Below are positions 39,924 to 48,920 of a DNA stretch of 64,000 nucleotides, piece after piece. Both the position numbers and the translations under genes were made by a program. The stretch is from Marinobacter qingdaonensis (GTDB lineage: Bacteria > Pseudomonadota > Gammaproteobacteria > Pseudomonadales > Oleiphilaceae). Where the stretch lies: assembly GCF_034555935.1 (NCBI RefSeq), contig NZ_JAYDCJ010000003.1, positions 1 through 64,000 on the forward strand, in the 5' to 3' direction. The stretch's first letter is position 1, and each line of letters starts with the position of its first letter. The notes beneath the pieces are model-generated. The model was not told where the DNA came from, did not search any database, and saw only the letters and a list, made by a program, of their open reading frames with translations.

Positions 39924-40487
39924 TCAGGACTTCATGAACCTCCGCCGACAACTCATCGCCACCAACCCCAGGGCCAGAAGCGCCATGGTGCCCGGTTCGG
40001 GGACTTCCACGGTGCCACCGATGGGAGCAATGTGACTGATGGTAAACTCGTCTCTCGGCAGGTTGAAGCCGGCCGCAATCAGAGAGGTATCAATGACCGC
40101 CCAATCCAGCTCCGGGCTATTCTGGAAAAGCCCGTACCAGGTTGAGTTCTTGATGAAGAAGTACTCAGTCGCGCTGGAAAGCTCAAACGCGATGATGGAC
40201 GAACTTCCATCCACGGTGGTGTACGACTGGTCTTCCACCTTGTCGCCCTCGACATAGGTTGTCGTACCCATGCCCAGATCGGTCAGCAGGTTGTTAATCC
40301 AGCAAAGCTCGGTACTGGGGCTATTGCCAGGCCCGCAACTGCCGGACGGGTTGGCGTTCAGGTCATTGGTCTCTCCAAGCAGGGTGTCCACACCCCCTAC
40401 GTCTGTCGAGCCAATCATGTAAGCGGAGGCGGACCCGCCCCAGGCAAGTGCTACTGCCAAAACGATTGATTTCGATATCACATTCAT
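39924..40487 (-). CDS. secreted PEP-CTERM protein
   Basis: Exported protein of 187 residues with a Sec signal (cleavage after SASA, about residue 23) and a C-terminal exosortase sorting tag: VPEPGT, a hydrophobic helix (MALLALGLVAM) and the basic end CRRRFMKS. The middle (about 24-155) matches no family I recognise and has four cysteines' worth of small loops. PEP-CTERM proteins are processed by exosortase EpsH/XrtA, usually encoded with exopolysaccharide genes; none is in this window. Start at 40487 is chosen by GGGGGG eight bases upstream over ATG 40493 and 40523. Confidence 0.85.
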   Translation of the reverse strand: MNVISKSIVLAVALAWGGSASAYMIGSTDVGGVDTLLGETNDLNANPSGSCGPGNSPSTELCWINNLLTDLGMGTTTYVEGDKVEDQSYTTVDGSSSIIAFELSSATEYFFIKNSTWYGLFQNSPELDWAVIDTSLIAAGFNLPRDEFTISHIAPIGGTVEVPEPGTMALLALGLVAMSCRRRFMKS

Positions 40488-41009
40488 GTGCATAACCCCC
40501 CATAAGGGATCACTCAGTTTCATCCTCTTTTAACCTGTTGAAAGACAGGCACCGTTAGCGAGTCACTACAGATGCCACTACCCACTCCAAAACGAACAAT
40601 GACGCGCACCTGAATCTGAAGCATGGAACGCACCAAAAAACCTGTATCGTCTCCTTAACAAGGTGATAGCGGGCTCGCCCAATTTCGGGCCAACAGGTTG
40701 TGTAAAGCATCTCGACGCTTCTGCCAGCCAACCCTTACAGAAAGCGCCCTCAGGCCGGGTTGGGAAAGGCGGCCCCCAATAATTTTTTTTACCCAGCAAC
40801 TCTGGCCCCAAAAATCATATAAGCATTTGTTTTAACGAGTATCTCGAAAACATCTAAGGCCTGGATGGTTTTACCGACATGAATTTGCGTCAACAAAGCC
40901 AAAGTCCTGATAAGACAAGCCTCATAGACTGACTGTGAAAATAATGGAACAGCCGATCTCAAGAACGAGACGGCATGCGACAAAAACAATGAAATAATGG
41001 AGTGTATCA
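40488..41009. other. 522 bp intergenic region, PEP-CTERM gene to FadL-like gene
   Basis: No coding frame I can support. It must hold the divergent promoters. Plus strand: a weak sigma-70 match TTGCGT (40885-40890), 17 bp, TGATAA (40908-40913). A short GGG/CCC stem followed by eight T (about 40756-40791) could end a plus-strand transcript. Just before the FadL-like ATG is an A-rich CA-type tract, listed separately. Confidence 0.4.
40979..41002 (+). promoter_or_regulatory. A-rich Hfq/Crc-like motif over the ribosome site of the FadL-like gene
   Basis: The leader reads ACAAAAACAATGAAATAATGG then AG, so an A-A-N triplet tract runs directly into the GGAG ribosome site of the gene starting at 41010. 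This is the usual geometry of a Crc/Hfq-repressed mRNA and resembles the CA tracts of the crcZ RNA. Binding is an inference. Confidence 0.4.
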
Positions 41010-42344
41010 ATGGCTTCCACCCGGTTATCAGTACGGGCGCTGTCCCTGGCCGTTACGGCTATCACGACCAGTCTTTCACTTTCCACCAACGCCAGCATGG
41101 GCAACCTGGGCACCACCTACGGCGTCATGCCGGTGGATGTCGCCACCGCCCAGTCGCTGTCCATGTTCAACGATCAGGTGTCAGCCACCTATTACAACCC
41201 GGCGGCGCTGACCAAGGACGATCGCGGCGAGCTGACCTCCGGCCTGTTGCACGCCGAACAGGAGCTGCGGTCAGCCAACCCCAACGCCGATGGTGATGTG
41301 CTTTCCAGCTCCCCCAGTCAGCACGTGTTGATCGGCATGAAAACCAACCTGGGCTCCATTACCCGGTTCAAGCACCCGATTTACCTGGGCTTTATTGCCG
41401 GTGTGGAGAAGTACGGCAAGGAGATGCTGGCGTTCCGCTCCGAGACCACGGAGAGCGGGCAGTTCCTGCAGTACGGCAAAGAGCCGTTGTTCCTGAATGT
41501 CGGCGGCGCCACCCCGATCTGGCGCGGCATTTCCGCCGGCGCCTCGGTGCGGGTGACCCTGGAAGCCGCAGCCAGCCTGGAGGCGGTCTCCACCCTGGGC
41601 GGCGAGACCAGCCGTGAGCGCCTGGCGGTCAACGCCGAGCCGTCACTGAAGAGCATCCTGGGCACCAGTATCGATCTGGGCGACACCATCTGCCCGGAGT
41701 CCGACTGCTTCTTCGACGGTTGGGAAACCGCCCTCACCTATCGCACCAAGTCGTCCGCATCGACCTCGGTGGACTCCAACATCATCGTGACCCAGACCAT
41801 TCCCGACCCGGGCCTGAGCCTGGCGGTGGCCACCATCGATTCCTTCCAGCCGGAAACCATTGCCCTCGGTGCCCAATACCGCGGTAATGGCTGGCGCGTG
41901 GGCGGTTCGGTGGAACAGCAGAACTGGTCCGAGCTGGAAAACGAATTCGCCGGCGACACCATCAAGGATCAGGAATCGGTGTCTTCCGGTGACCGCATCC
42001 GCTTCGATGACATCCTGGTGCCGCGCATCGGCGCCGAATACGAACTGAACCAGAATTTCGCCGTACGCGCCGGCCTGGCCTACGAAGAATCTCCCCTCAA
42101 AACCACTCGTAATCCAGAGCTCAACTACCTGGACACCGACAAGATCGTCGTCGGTCTCGGTTTGAGCGCCACCTACAACCGCACCCGCCTGCTGGCCTAC
42201 CCGATCCGCATGGACATTGGTTATCAGTACCAGCAGTTGCAGGAACGGGATTTCACCCTGGTGGATTATGACGGCAACGAAACCGACGTGACCGCCGACG
42301 GCGACGTACACGTGATCAGTGGCTCCATTACCCTGAAGTTCTGA
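41010..42344 (+). CDS. FadL/OmpP1-family outer membrane transporter
   Basis: Outer-membrane beta-barrel for uptake of long-chain fatty acids or other hydrophobic compounds. The 444-residue precursor has a signal peptide (about 1-28, ending NAS), the FadL-type plug opening (MGNLGTTYGVMPVDVATAQS) with the conserved SATYYNPAAL block, then alternating barrel strands to a C-terminal Phe (ITLKF). A large lipoprotein gene follows after 14 bp. The pair recalls AupA–AupB, described for alkane uptake in Marinobacter hydrocarbonoclasticus; equivalence is unproven. Confidence 0.88.
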   Translation: MASTRLSVRALSLAVTAITTSLSLSTNASMGNLGTTYGVMPVDVATAQSLSMFNDQVSATYYNPAALTKDDRGELTSGLLHAEQELRSANPNADGDVLSSSPSQHVLIGMKTNLGSITRFKHPIYLGFIAGVEKYGKEMLAFRSETTESGQFLQYGKEPLFLNVGGATPIWRGISAGASVRVTLEAAASLEAVSTLGGETSRERLAVNAEPSLKSILGTSIDLGDTICPESDCFFDGWETALTYRTKSSASTSVDSNIIVTQTIPDPGLSLAVATIDSFQPETIALGAQYRGNGWRVGGSVEQQNWSELENEFAGDTIKDQESVSSGDRIRFDDILVPRIGAEYELNQNFAVRAGLAYEESPLKTTRNPELNYLDTDKIVVGLGLSATYNRTRLLAYPIRMDIGYQYQQLQERDFTLVDYDGNETDVTADGDVHVISGSITLKF

Positions 42345-42358
42345 GGAGAGGTTCTGCC

Positions 42359-45300
42359 ATGAAATACAACAAGACTCTGGCATTGATTCCAGCGATGCTG
42401 CTGGCCGCCTGCGGCGGCAGCGAGCAATCCATGAACGAACCGACCGAAGCGGGTGCGGTGGTGTATTCCTACCCGGCTGATGGCCAGACCGGCATCAGCC
42501 CCGCGGCGGACATCGTGATCCGGTTCTCCCACCCGATCACCGACACCGAAGCCGACTTGCAGAGCAAGATTCGGGTCAGCAACGGCAGCAACCCGGTGCC
42601 GTTCACCGTGACCAAGGTGGATGGCGGCCATAGCCTGAAACTGGCCCCTAATGCCGCACTGGCAACCGGTACCAATTACACCGTCACCTTCAACGATGCG
42701 CTGCTGGCGGCGAACGCCCAGGCCGTGGCCACGCCCAATGCCCACGGCGCCAACGGCATTCAGTTCTCCACCCGCGGCGGTTTCACCGGAATCGCGGGCC
42801 TGGACAACATGGCCGGGGACTTCGCCGTGGCGGAACTGATCCCCTCGCCCACCGGCCAGTTCCAGCCCATGAACTTCTCCACCTTCCGGCTCAACCTGAC
42901 CCAGCCGGTGCACCCGGACTGGCAGGCCATGGGTGGCCAGATCCGCCTGGAGAACGCCGCCGGCGACACCGTGCCCGCGACGATCCTGGTGGATGGCCGA
43001 CGCATTACCGTCGACCCCTGCACCGTGGAAGCGCAGGAGCTGTGTGGCACCAAGGCAGACGCCCTGACCGCCGGCGAGACTTACACCCTGCGGGTCCAGG
43101 GGCTGCCCAGCCTCACCAGTTCGGCCACCCTGGATTTCAGCCAGTCGTTTACCCCGCGCGAGACCGGGCCGACCGTGGTGCTGTTCCAGGAACTGATTGA
43201 TTCCGGCCTGCTGGCCGGCAGCGACGAGGCGGGCGCCCGCAAGTCCCGGCTCAATGGCCAGATCATCAACGGTGTCACCCTGAATTCCGTACTGCAGGGC
43301 AACGCCGGGCCGTCTCAGAAATCCGGCGGGCTGTTTGCGGAGCTGGCCTACGCGCCGTCCTTCGCCGCAGACGAACCCCTGCCTCTGCGGGTTCCCAAGG
43401 GCAGCCTGCTGCTCGGTAGCAGCCTGGACGTGAAGATCAACGGCAGCGTACCGGTCATCGATCCCAAGACTGGCCAACTGCAAACCACCGGCGACATCAA
43501 GGTCACCATGCTGTCCGATGCCACCGGCTACCTGAGTCCCAACCCCTACACCGACGACCTCAACGCGCCCCGGCACGTGAAGCTGTTCATGGACGTGTCC
43601 ATGAACACCGAGGCAGCCCAGCCCAATGCCTCCCTGTCCCAGGACCTGCTGGGGGTTGAGCTGAGCGGTATCGCGATCGTGCAGGACGGCGTACTGACCA
43701 TCGACGCCATCGGCGTGGTGGAACCCAACCTGCTGGGTCAGGAGTACACCGATTCCACCATCGCGTTCCGGATCGAGGCGGCCACCGATGCCGAGTCGGC
43801 CCTGGACGCCGAAGACCTGTTCACCCCGGACAGCACCAGCCCGCAACTGGTGAGCTGGATGCCCGGCCCGGCGAACGCCATCCCGGCCACCCGGCAATCC
43901 ATGCAGCGGCCCGGCGATCCGGTGATTCTGAACTTTGATGAGCCGCTGGACGGAGCGTCGATCCAATCAGGCATTACCGTGATTGAGGGCGCGACCCCAC
44001 TGACCAGCGACGCCGTCGACATCAAGCTCGACGGCACCTCGCTGGTCATCAATCCGGTGGGCGGCCTGAAACACGGAGTCAATTACAGCGTCCAGATCAA
44101 CCCGGACCTGACCGACCTCGCCGGCAACAGTGCCATGTCGCAATCCCTGGATTTCGCCCTGGCTGACACCGGCGATGGCAGCGAATTCATGGTCTCGCCC
44201 ATCGCATTGACCACCTACCCCGGCTTCCCCTGCGTGACGACGGGCGTTGATCTGGCCTCAAAAACTCACGGCCAGTGCGTGGACGCCGCGCCGGATGGGC
44301 CTCGTGGTGATGTTCTGCCCATCACCACCATGCCAACCGATCGCCCCATTACCGTGGTCTTCTCGCAGTCCATGGATCTGGATTCCATCCGTGCCGGCGA
44401 AACCTTTGTGGTTGAGCAGCAGGACGAGAACGACAACTGGGTCGGTGTCAGCGGGCGCCTGGAGAAAAACAACCAACGCATCCGCTTTTATCCGGACCAG
44501 CCATGGGAACTGGGTAACTTCTACCGATACACCATGGCATCGGCCACCGCCGAAGGCGACTGTGGCAACGCCATCTGCTCGGAGACCGGGTACCCGCTGC
44601 AAACCGATCTGCTGGTCGATCCCGGCGATCAACGTGATGAGGGTTCCGGGGAAGTGGACATCGGTGGGCCGGACATGACCATCTACTTCGAGGGCGCCGA
44701 AGCCCGGAACACGGTCTTCACGCCGCTGCGTAACCTGCCCATTCGTGACGTGAACTCCAACTACGTGGTTGACTGTGATCCCGCAGGAAACACCGACTGC
44801 CTGGAGCCTTTTGCCCACGAATCCGATGGCGCCGGTGGTTTCCTGCCCTCTGCCAACGCGGCGAAACTTCAGGTTACCGGCCAAAAGGCCACCGTCCTTG
44901 GTAATGAAAACGCGGACGCGAGTGTGGGCTGTGCCGCTGGTACCGACTGCCCGGAATCCAAGTTCATCTATCAAACCTACGGACTCAACACCGAAGTTAC
45001 CGGTCCTGCGACCGATCCCGAGACCGGAAAACAGGGTGTTGGCGTGCTGCTCTACCCGACCATGCTGGCCACCACGTCAGCCACGGTGGTGCTCGAGGGT
45101 TTGGGAGATCAGGTCACCGGGCCGCAAATCCTGCGCATGCGCTATGACAAAGACGACCCTGCCTGTGACACCGACTGTGCGCGAAGCGGCCTGATTCCCG
45201 GGATTATCATTGAGGGCGCCAGTGGCGGCCCAGTCTTCAAGACCACGGCGGAACTGACCCTGGACGCACCGAAGTTGGAGGTTCCGCTGCAGGGCGTGCT

Positions 45301-45634
45301 TCAGCACAACCTGTACTCCTATGAGTTTCCCCTGAAACTTGATGGCGCCATCACCTTCTTCGACGATGGCCGGATGCAGATTGAGCAGCGAAACAGCAAC
45401 GTTCCAGAGATCAACGTCCTGGTGACCACCGACAGCGCCATACTCAACGCCGGCATTGATTTCATCTCCTGTATCGGCGGGTTGTTCACCGGCAATACCG
45501 GGGCATGCGGTTCGCTGCTGGACCAAAGCACCGAATCGAATGGCGCGGTTAAAATCCCGCTGGTGATCCCCGAGGGTGGCGTCTACCTCAACTTCATCTC
45601 CAACCCGGTAAAGGAAATCCCTGCCCAGCAGTGA
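42359..45634 (+). CDS. large Ig-like domain lipoprotein, partner of the FadL-type porin
   Basis: A 1091-residue predicted lipoprotein: signal with lipobox LAAC (C18), then an SbsA-type Ig-like (Big_5) domain (about 30-130, TGISPAADIVIRFSHPI), a second Ig-like domain near 500-590 (PVILNFDEPLDGASIQSGI) and another near 650-740 (RPITVVFSQSMDLDS). The C-terminal 300 residues have no family I recognise. It is co-transcribed with the FadL-type gene and ends before a strong terminator. A role in substrate handling with the porin is inferred from the operon only. Confidence 0.8.
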   Translation: MKYNKTLALIPAMLLAACGGSEQSMNEPTEAGAVVYSYPADGQTGISPAADIVIRFSHPITDTEADLQSKIRVSNGSNPVPFTVTKVDGGHSLKLAPNAALATGTNYTVTFNDALLAANAQAVATPNAHGANGIQFSTRGGFTGIAGLDNMAGDFAVAELIPSPTGQFQPMNFSTFRLNLTQPVHPDWQAMGGQIRLENAAGDTVPATILVDGRRITVDPCTVEAQELCGTKADALTAGETYTLRVQGLPSLTSSATLDFSQSFTPRETGPTVVLFQELIDSGLLAGSDEAGARKSRLNGQIINGVTLNSVLQGNAGPSQKSGGLFAELAYAPSFAADEPLPLRVPKGSLLLGSSLDVKINGSVPVIDPKTGQLQTTGDIKVTMLSDATGYLSPNPYTDDLNAPRHVKLFMDVSMNTEAAQPNASLSQDLLGVELSGIAIVQDGVLTIDAIGVVEPNLLGQEYTDSTIAFRIEAATDAESALDAEDLFTPDSTSPQLVSWMPGPANAIPATRQSMQRPGDPVILNFDEPLDGASIQSGITVIEGATPLTSDAVDIKLDGTSLVINPVGGLKHGVNYSVQINPDLTDLAGNSAMSQSLDFALADTGDGSEFMVSPIALTTYPGFPCVTTGVDLASKTHGQCVDAAPDGPRGDVLPITTMPTDRPITVVFSQSMDLDSIRAGETFVVEQQDENDNWVGVSGRLEKNNQRIRFYPDQPWELGNFYRYTMASATAEGDCGNAICSETGYPLQTDLLVDPGDQRDEGSGEVDIGGPDMTIYFEGAEARNTVFTPLRNLPIRDVNSNYVVDCDPAGNTDCLEPFAHESDGAGGFLPSANAAKLQVTGQKATVLGNENADASVGCAAGTDCPESKFIYQTYGLNTEVTGPATDPETGKQGVGVLLYPTMLATTSATVVLEGLGDQVTGPQILRMRYDKDDPACDTDCARSGLIPGIIIEGASGGPVFKTTAELTLDAPKLEVPLQGVLQHNLYSYEFPLKLDGAITFFDDGRMQIEQRNSNVPEINVLVTTDSAILNAGIDFISCIGGLFTGNTGACGSLLDQSTESNGAVKIPLVIPEGGVYLNFISNPVKEIPAQQ

Positions 45635-45655
45635 CTTCAGGCCTTTACCTTTTCA

Positions 45656-45683
45656 GGCCAGCCGCCCCGGCTGGCCTTTTTTT
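45656..45683 (+). terminator. terminator of the FadL-like operon
   Basis: GGCCAGCC (45656-45663), loop gcccc, GGCTGGCC (45669-45676), then seven T. It separates the operon from the oxidoreductase gene. Confidence 0.92.
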
Positions 45684-45794
45684 ATGCCTTGCGGCCGGTC
45701 GGCCGAACTCCCCAGCCCCGGGCAATCCTGCTAATCTCAGACATCGATCACGCGGATGAGCGACGATAACAACGACCGCCAGGAGAACAGCCCC

Positions 45795-48089
45795 ATGGAC
45801 AACGGCATTCACTACCGCACCTGCCATCTCTGCGAGGCCATGTGCGGTGTCGCCATCGAAGTGAGCGATGGCACCATCCAGTCCATCAGGGGCGATGATC
45901 AGGATCCCCTGAGCCGCGGTCATATCTGTCCCAAGGCGGTGGCCCTGAAAGATCTGCATGAGGACCCGGACCGGCTGCGCAAGCCGATCCGGCGCACCGA
46001 TCAGGGCTGGCAGGAGATGGAGTGGGACGACGCCTTCCGCCTGGTTGCCGACCGGCTGCACAAGACCCGCACCGAGTATGGCCGCAACAGCCTGGGGGTG
46101 TATCTGGGCAACCCCAACGTCCACAATCACGGCTCACTGGTGGCCACCCTGCCGTTTCTCCGGGCACTGGGCACCCAGAACCGGTTCTCGGCCACCTCCA
46201 ATGATCAGTTGCCGCACATGCTGGCCAGCCTGGAGATGTTTGGCCACCAGATCCTGTTCCCGATCCCGGACATCGACAACACCGATCTGTTCATCTGCAT
46301 CGGGGCCAACCCCATGGCCTCCAACGGCAGCCTGATGACGGTGCCGGATGTTCGCGGTCGCATCAAACGCCTGCAGGATCGGGGCGGCAAGCTGATCGTG
46401 ATTGACCCCCGCCGCACCGAGACCGGCAAACTGGCGGACGAGTTTCATTTCATCCGGCCCGGAAGCGATGCGCTGTTGCTGATGGCGATGGTTCAGACCC
46501 TGTTCGACGAAGATCTGGTCAATCTCGGCCAGGTGGAACGGCTGACCAAAGACGTCGATCTGCTTCGCCTCGCCGCCCTGCCCTTCACCCCGGAAGCCGT
46601 GGCCGGGCACACCGGCGTGGCCGCCGACCAGATTCGCGAGCTGGCTCGGCAGCTGGCCAGGACCCGCAAGGCAGCCCTTTATACCCGCATGGGCACCAGC
46701 ACCCAGGCCTTTGGCGGCCTGGCCACCTGGCTGGCCTATTGCCTGAACATCCTGACCGGCAAGCTCGACACCCCCGGCGCCATGCTGTTCAGCCAGCCCG
46801 CCATTGACCTGATAACCCTGGGTGCGATGGCAGGCCAGAACGGCCACGTGGGCAAGCGCTTCAGCCGGGTCAAGGGCTTGCCCGAGTTCGGGGGCGAATA
46901 CCCGGCCAGCACCATGGCCGATGAAATGCTCACCCCCGGCGAGGGCCAGATCCGCGCCTTCGTCACCGTGGCCGGCAACCCGGTCCTGTCCAATCCCAAT
47001 GGCAAGCGCCTGGAACAGGCTCTGTCCGGACTGGATTTCATGGTGTCGGTGGATTATTACCTGAACGAAACCACCCGCCACGCCGACGTCATCCTGCCGC
47101 CCACCGCCGCCCTGGAGCGCAGCCACTACGATCTGATTTTCAGTCTGTTCGCGGTGCGCAACACCGCCAAATACAGCGACCCGCTATTCGATGCCGGCCC
47201 GGACAGCCGCCACGACTGGCAGATCTTGCTGGAACTGGCCCACCGGCTGGAGAAGCACCGCCAGGGCGGCCGGTTGCCGCTGCGCTCGGAGCTGGGTTGG
47301 CGCGCCTTCAAGCAGCTCGGCCCCGACCCGATTCTCGATGTGCTGTTGCGGACCGGCCCCTATGGCGCCAACACCGGCCGCCTGCGCGGCCTCGCCGAGC
47401 CCGCGGTTGATCTGGTGCTGGACCTGCTGCCGCCGCGCAATCCGCTCCGGGGACTGGCCAAACTCAGCCCGTTGAACCGGCACTGGCAGGCGCTGCCCAA
47501 AGGCTTGTCCATTGCCGCGCTGCGGGACAACCCGAACGGGGTCGACCTGGGGCCGCTGCAGCCATCGCTGCCCGATCGCCTGTTCACCCGGGATGGGATG
47601 ATCAATCTGGCGCCCCGGCGTTACCTGCAGGACGTCGAGCGCTTACACCGGCACCTGGTCCAGCCAGTGGCCGACGAGCTGCGGCTGATTGGCCGCCGGC
47701 ACGTACGCAGCAACAATTCCTGGATGCACAACAGCCATCGGCTGGTGAAGGGCAAGGACCGCTGTACCCTGATAATCCACCCCAGGGACGCCAGCCGGCT
47801 TGGACTGCAGGCCGGCGATTCCGCCCAGGTGACGGCGGACGACCGCCAGATTGTGGTGCCGGTGGAGATCACCGACGAGATCATGCCGGGCGTGGTCTCA
47901 ATTCCCCACGGCTGGGGCCATGACCGCCCGGGCACCGGGCAGTCGGTGGCCACCAGCCACGCCGGCGCCAGCATCAACGACCTGCTCAGTGACCAGCAGG
48001 TTGATCCGCTGATTGGCACGTCCGTATTGAATGGCCAGGCCGTCGCTGTCAAAGTCTGGCGTCCGGAGCGACATCGCAAACCCGCCTGA
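45795..48089 (+). CDS. stand-alone molybdopterin oxidoreductase, formate-dehydrogenase-like
   Basis: Catalytic subunit of the MopB/DMSO-reductase superfamily, 764 residues from ATG 45795 (AGGAG nine bases upstream; ATG 45756 is in frame but lacks a ribosome site). The N-terminal [4Fe-4S] site is C10-xx-C13-xxx-C17 and C45. Molybdopterin-guanine-dinucleotide domains follow, ending in the C-terminal dinucleotide-binding barrel (about 640-764). By eye, the metal-ligand position near FSATSND appears to be Ser instead of Cys or selenocysteine. No signal peptide and no electron-transfer subunits nearby. Substrate unknown; formate is only a family guess. Confidence 0.85.
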   Translation: MDNGIHYRTCHLCEAMCGVAIEVSDGTIQSIRGDDQDPLSRGHICPKAVALKDLHEDPDRLRKPIRRTDQGWQEMEWDDAFRLVADRLHKTRTEYGRNSLGVYLGNPNVHNHGSLVATLPFLRALGTQNRFSATSNDQLPHMLASLEMFGHQILFPIPDIDNTDLFICIGANPMASNGSLMTVPDVRGRIKRLQDRGGKLIVIDPRRTETGKLADEFHFIRPGSDALLLMAMVQTLFDEDLVNLGQVERLTKDVDLLRLAALPFTPEAVAGHTGVAADQIRELARQLARTRKAALYTRMGTSTQAFGGLATWLAYCLNILTGKLDTPGAMLFSQPAIDLITLGAMAGQNGHVGKRFSRVKGLPEFGGEYPASTMADEMLTPGEGQIRAFVTVAGNPVLSNPNGKRLEQALSGLDFMVSVDYYLNETTRHADVILPPTAALERSHYDLIFSLFAVRNTAKYSDPLFDAGPDSRHDWQILLELAHRLEKHRQGGRLPLRSELGWRAFKQLGPDPILDVLLRTGPYGANTGRLRGLAEPAVDLVLDLLPPRNPLRGLAKLSPLNRHWQALPKGLSIAALRDNPNGVDLGPLQPSLPDRLFTRDGMINLAPRRYLQDVERLHRHLVQPVADELRLIGRRHVRSNNSWMHNSHRLVKGKDRCTLIIHPRDASRLGLQAGDSAQVTADDRQIVVPVEITDEIMPGVVSIPHGWGHDRPGTGQSVATSHAGASINDLLSDQQVDPLIGTSVLNGQAVAVKVWRPERHRKPA

Positions 48090-48114
48090 AGGCGAAGCAA
48101 CCAAGGAGACGACC

Positions 48115-48579
48115 ATGCCCCAGTGGCTGCAGTGGACCCTGATCATCGCAGGACTGATCGCCATCGCACTGCTGCTGGCGTTCATTCGACGCCAGGTCCG
48201 CACCCTGGCGGAGAACCGCCGGCGCCAGAAGAAATCCGAGGACTTTAACCAGAAGCGGCGCAAGGACATGATCGACAGCATTCGGGTCATCGCCATGGCT
48301 GTGGAGGCCGACCAGGTGGAATACTCGGAGGCCTGTCTGCGCCTGAAGGGCCTGCTCGACCACGTTGCGCCCGAGTTGCTGAGCCAGAGCCCGTACCGCA
48401 TTTTCCAGGAGGTCCACGACAAGCTGGAACACATGCCCACCCACCGGGCCCGCCAGGCCACGGATACCCGCTTCGTGGAGAAAATGGACAAGGAACGGTT
48501 CAACGTCGAGAAGGCCCACGCCGACGAAATCCGGCGCGCCGCCACCGCAATTCGTCACCACGCGTTCGAGGAAAAGTAG
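48115..48579 (+). CDS. DUF2489 membrane-anchored protein
   Basis: Function unknown. 154 residues: one N-terminal transmembrane helix (about 5-24), a basic stretch (RRRQKKSEDFNQKRRKD), then a helical domain typical of DUF2489 (DSIRVIAMAVEADQVEYSEACLRLKGLLDHV). Start at 48115 has GGAG seven bases upstream; an upstream in-frame ATG at 48031 lies inside the oxidoreductase gene and is not supported. The gene follows the oxidoreductase by 25 bp and may share its transcript. Confidence 0.82.
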   Translation: MPQWLQWTLIIAGLIAIALLLAFIRRQVRTLAENRRRQKKSEDFNQKRRKDMIDSIRVIAMAVEADQVEYSEACLRLKGLLDHVAPELLSQSPYRIFQEVHDKLEHMPTHRARQATDTRFVEKMDKERFNVEKAHADEIRRAATAIRHHAFEEK

Positions 48580-48599
48580 GCGAAACGGCTCGACAGGCG

Positions 48600-48879
48600 C
48601 CCACTCGACTTTTGTAATTTTTTGTAAATTCTTCCAGCGCAGATTCCACCGGTTTCGGACGTTAAATCAACGGCTTCCGACTTGGCGGATTGTTGATTTT
48701 TTGGTCAATGTCCGCTGAGGCCAGCGGTTGACTTTTCTTTTCCCGGCCTTTGACTAAATTGTTAGTAGGGCTTTACCCAAATCTGCGACGGTAATCGCCC
48801 TTCGTTGTTTTCTCCTGATAAGTTTGGACGACTCTGCAACAAGCGGGTGAGCTTGCCGGCCCTTGGGCCGGCTTTTTTT
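48600..48879 (+). other. noncoding stretch with a terminator, possible small RNA
   Basis: About 340 bp lie between the DUF2489 and HDOD genes with no supported reading frame. The left part is AT-rich with a CCGCT/AGCGG repeat (48716-48727). TTGACT (48728) and TAAATT (48755) are promoter-like but 21 bp apart. A strong plus-strand terminator sits at 48855-48879, 276 bp after the DUF2489 stop. Either this is a long 3' tail or a small RNA of roughly 100 bases. Confidence 0.35.
48855..48879 (+). terminator. terminator in the DUF2489–HDOD intergenic region
   Basis: GCCGGCCC (48855-48862), tight loop, GGGCCGGC (48865-48872), then seven T. It reads only on the plus strand; the other side has no T-run for the convergent HDOD gene. 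Confidence 0.9.
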
Positions 48880-48920
48880 GGTGTGAAAAACCTGGAAATC
48901 CTAGCAATAACCGTGAGTTG

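Noticed and set aside
40618..40640. GG-N10-GC on the minus strand upstream of the PEP-CTERM gene as a sigma-54 promoter
   Set aside because: Only the GG and GC pairs match; the rest of the -24 and -12 boxes (GGTGC, ATGC) is poor, so chance is more likely.
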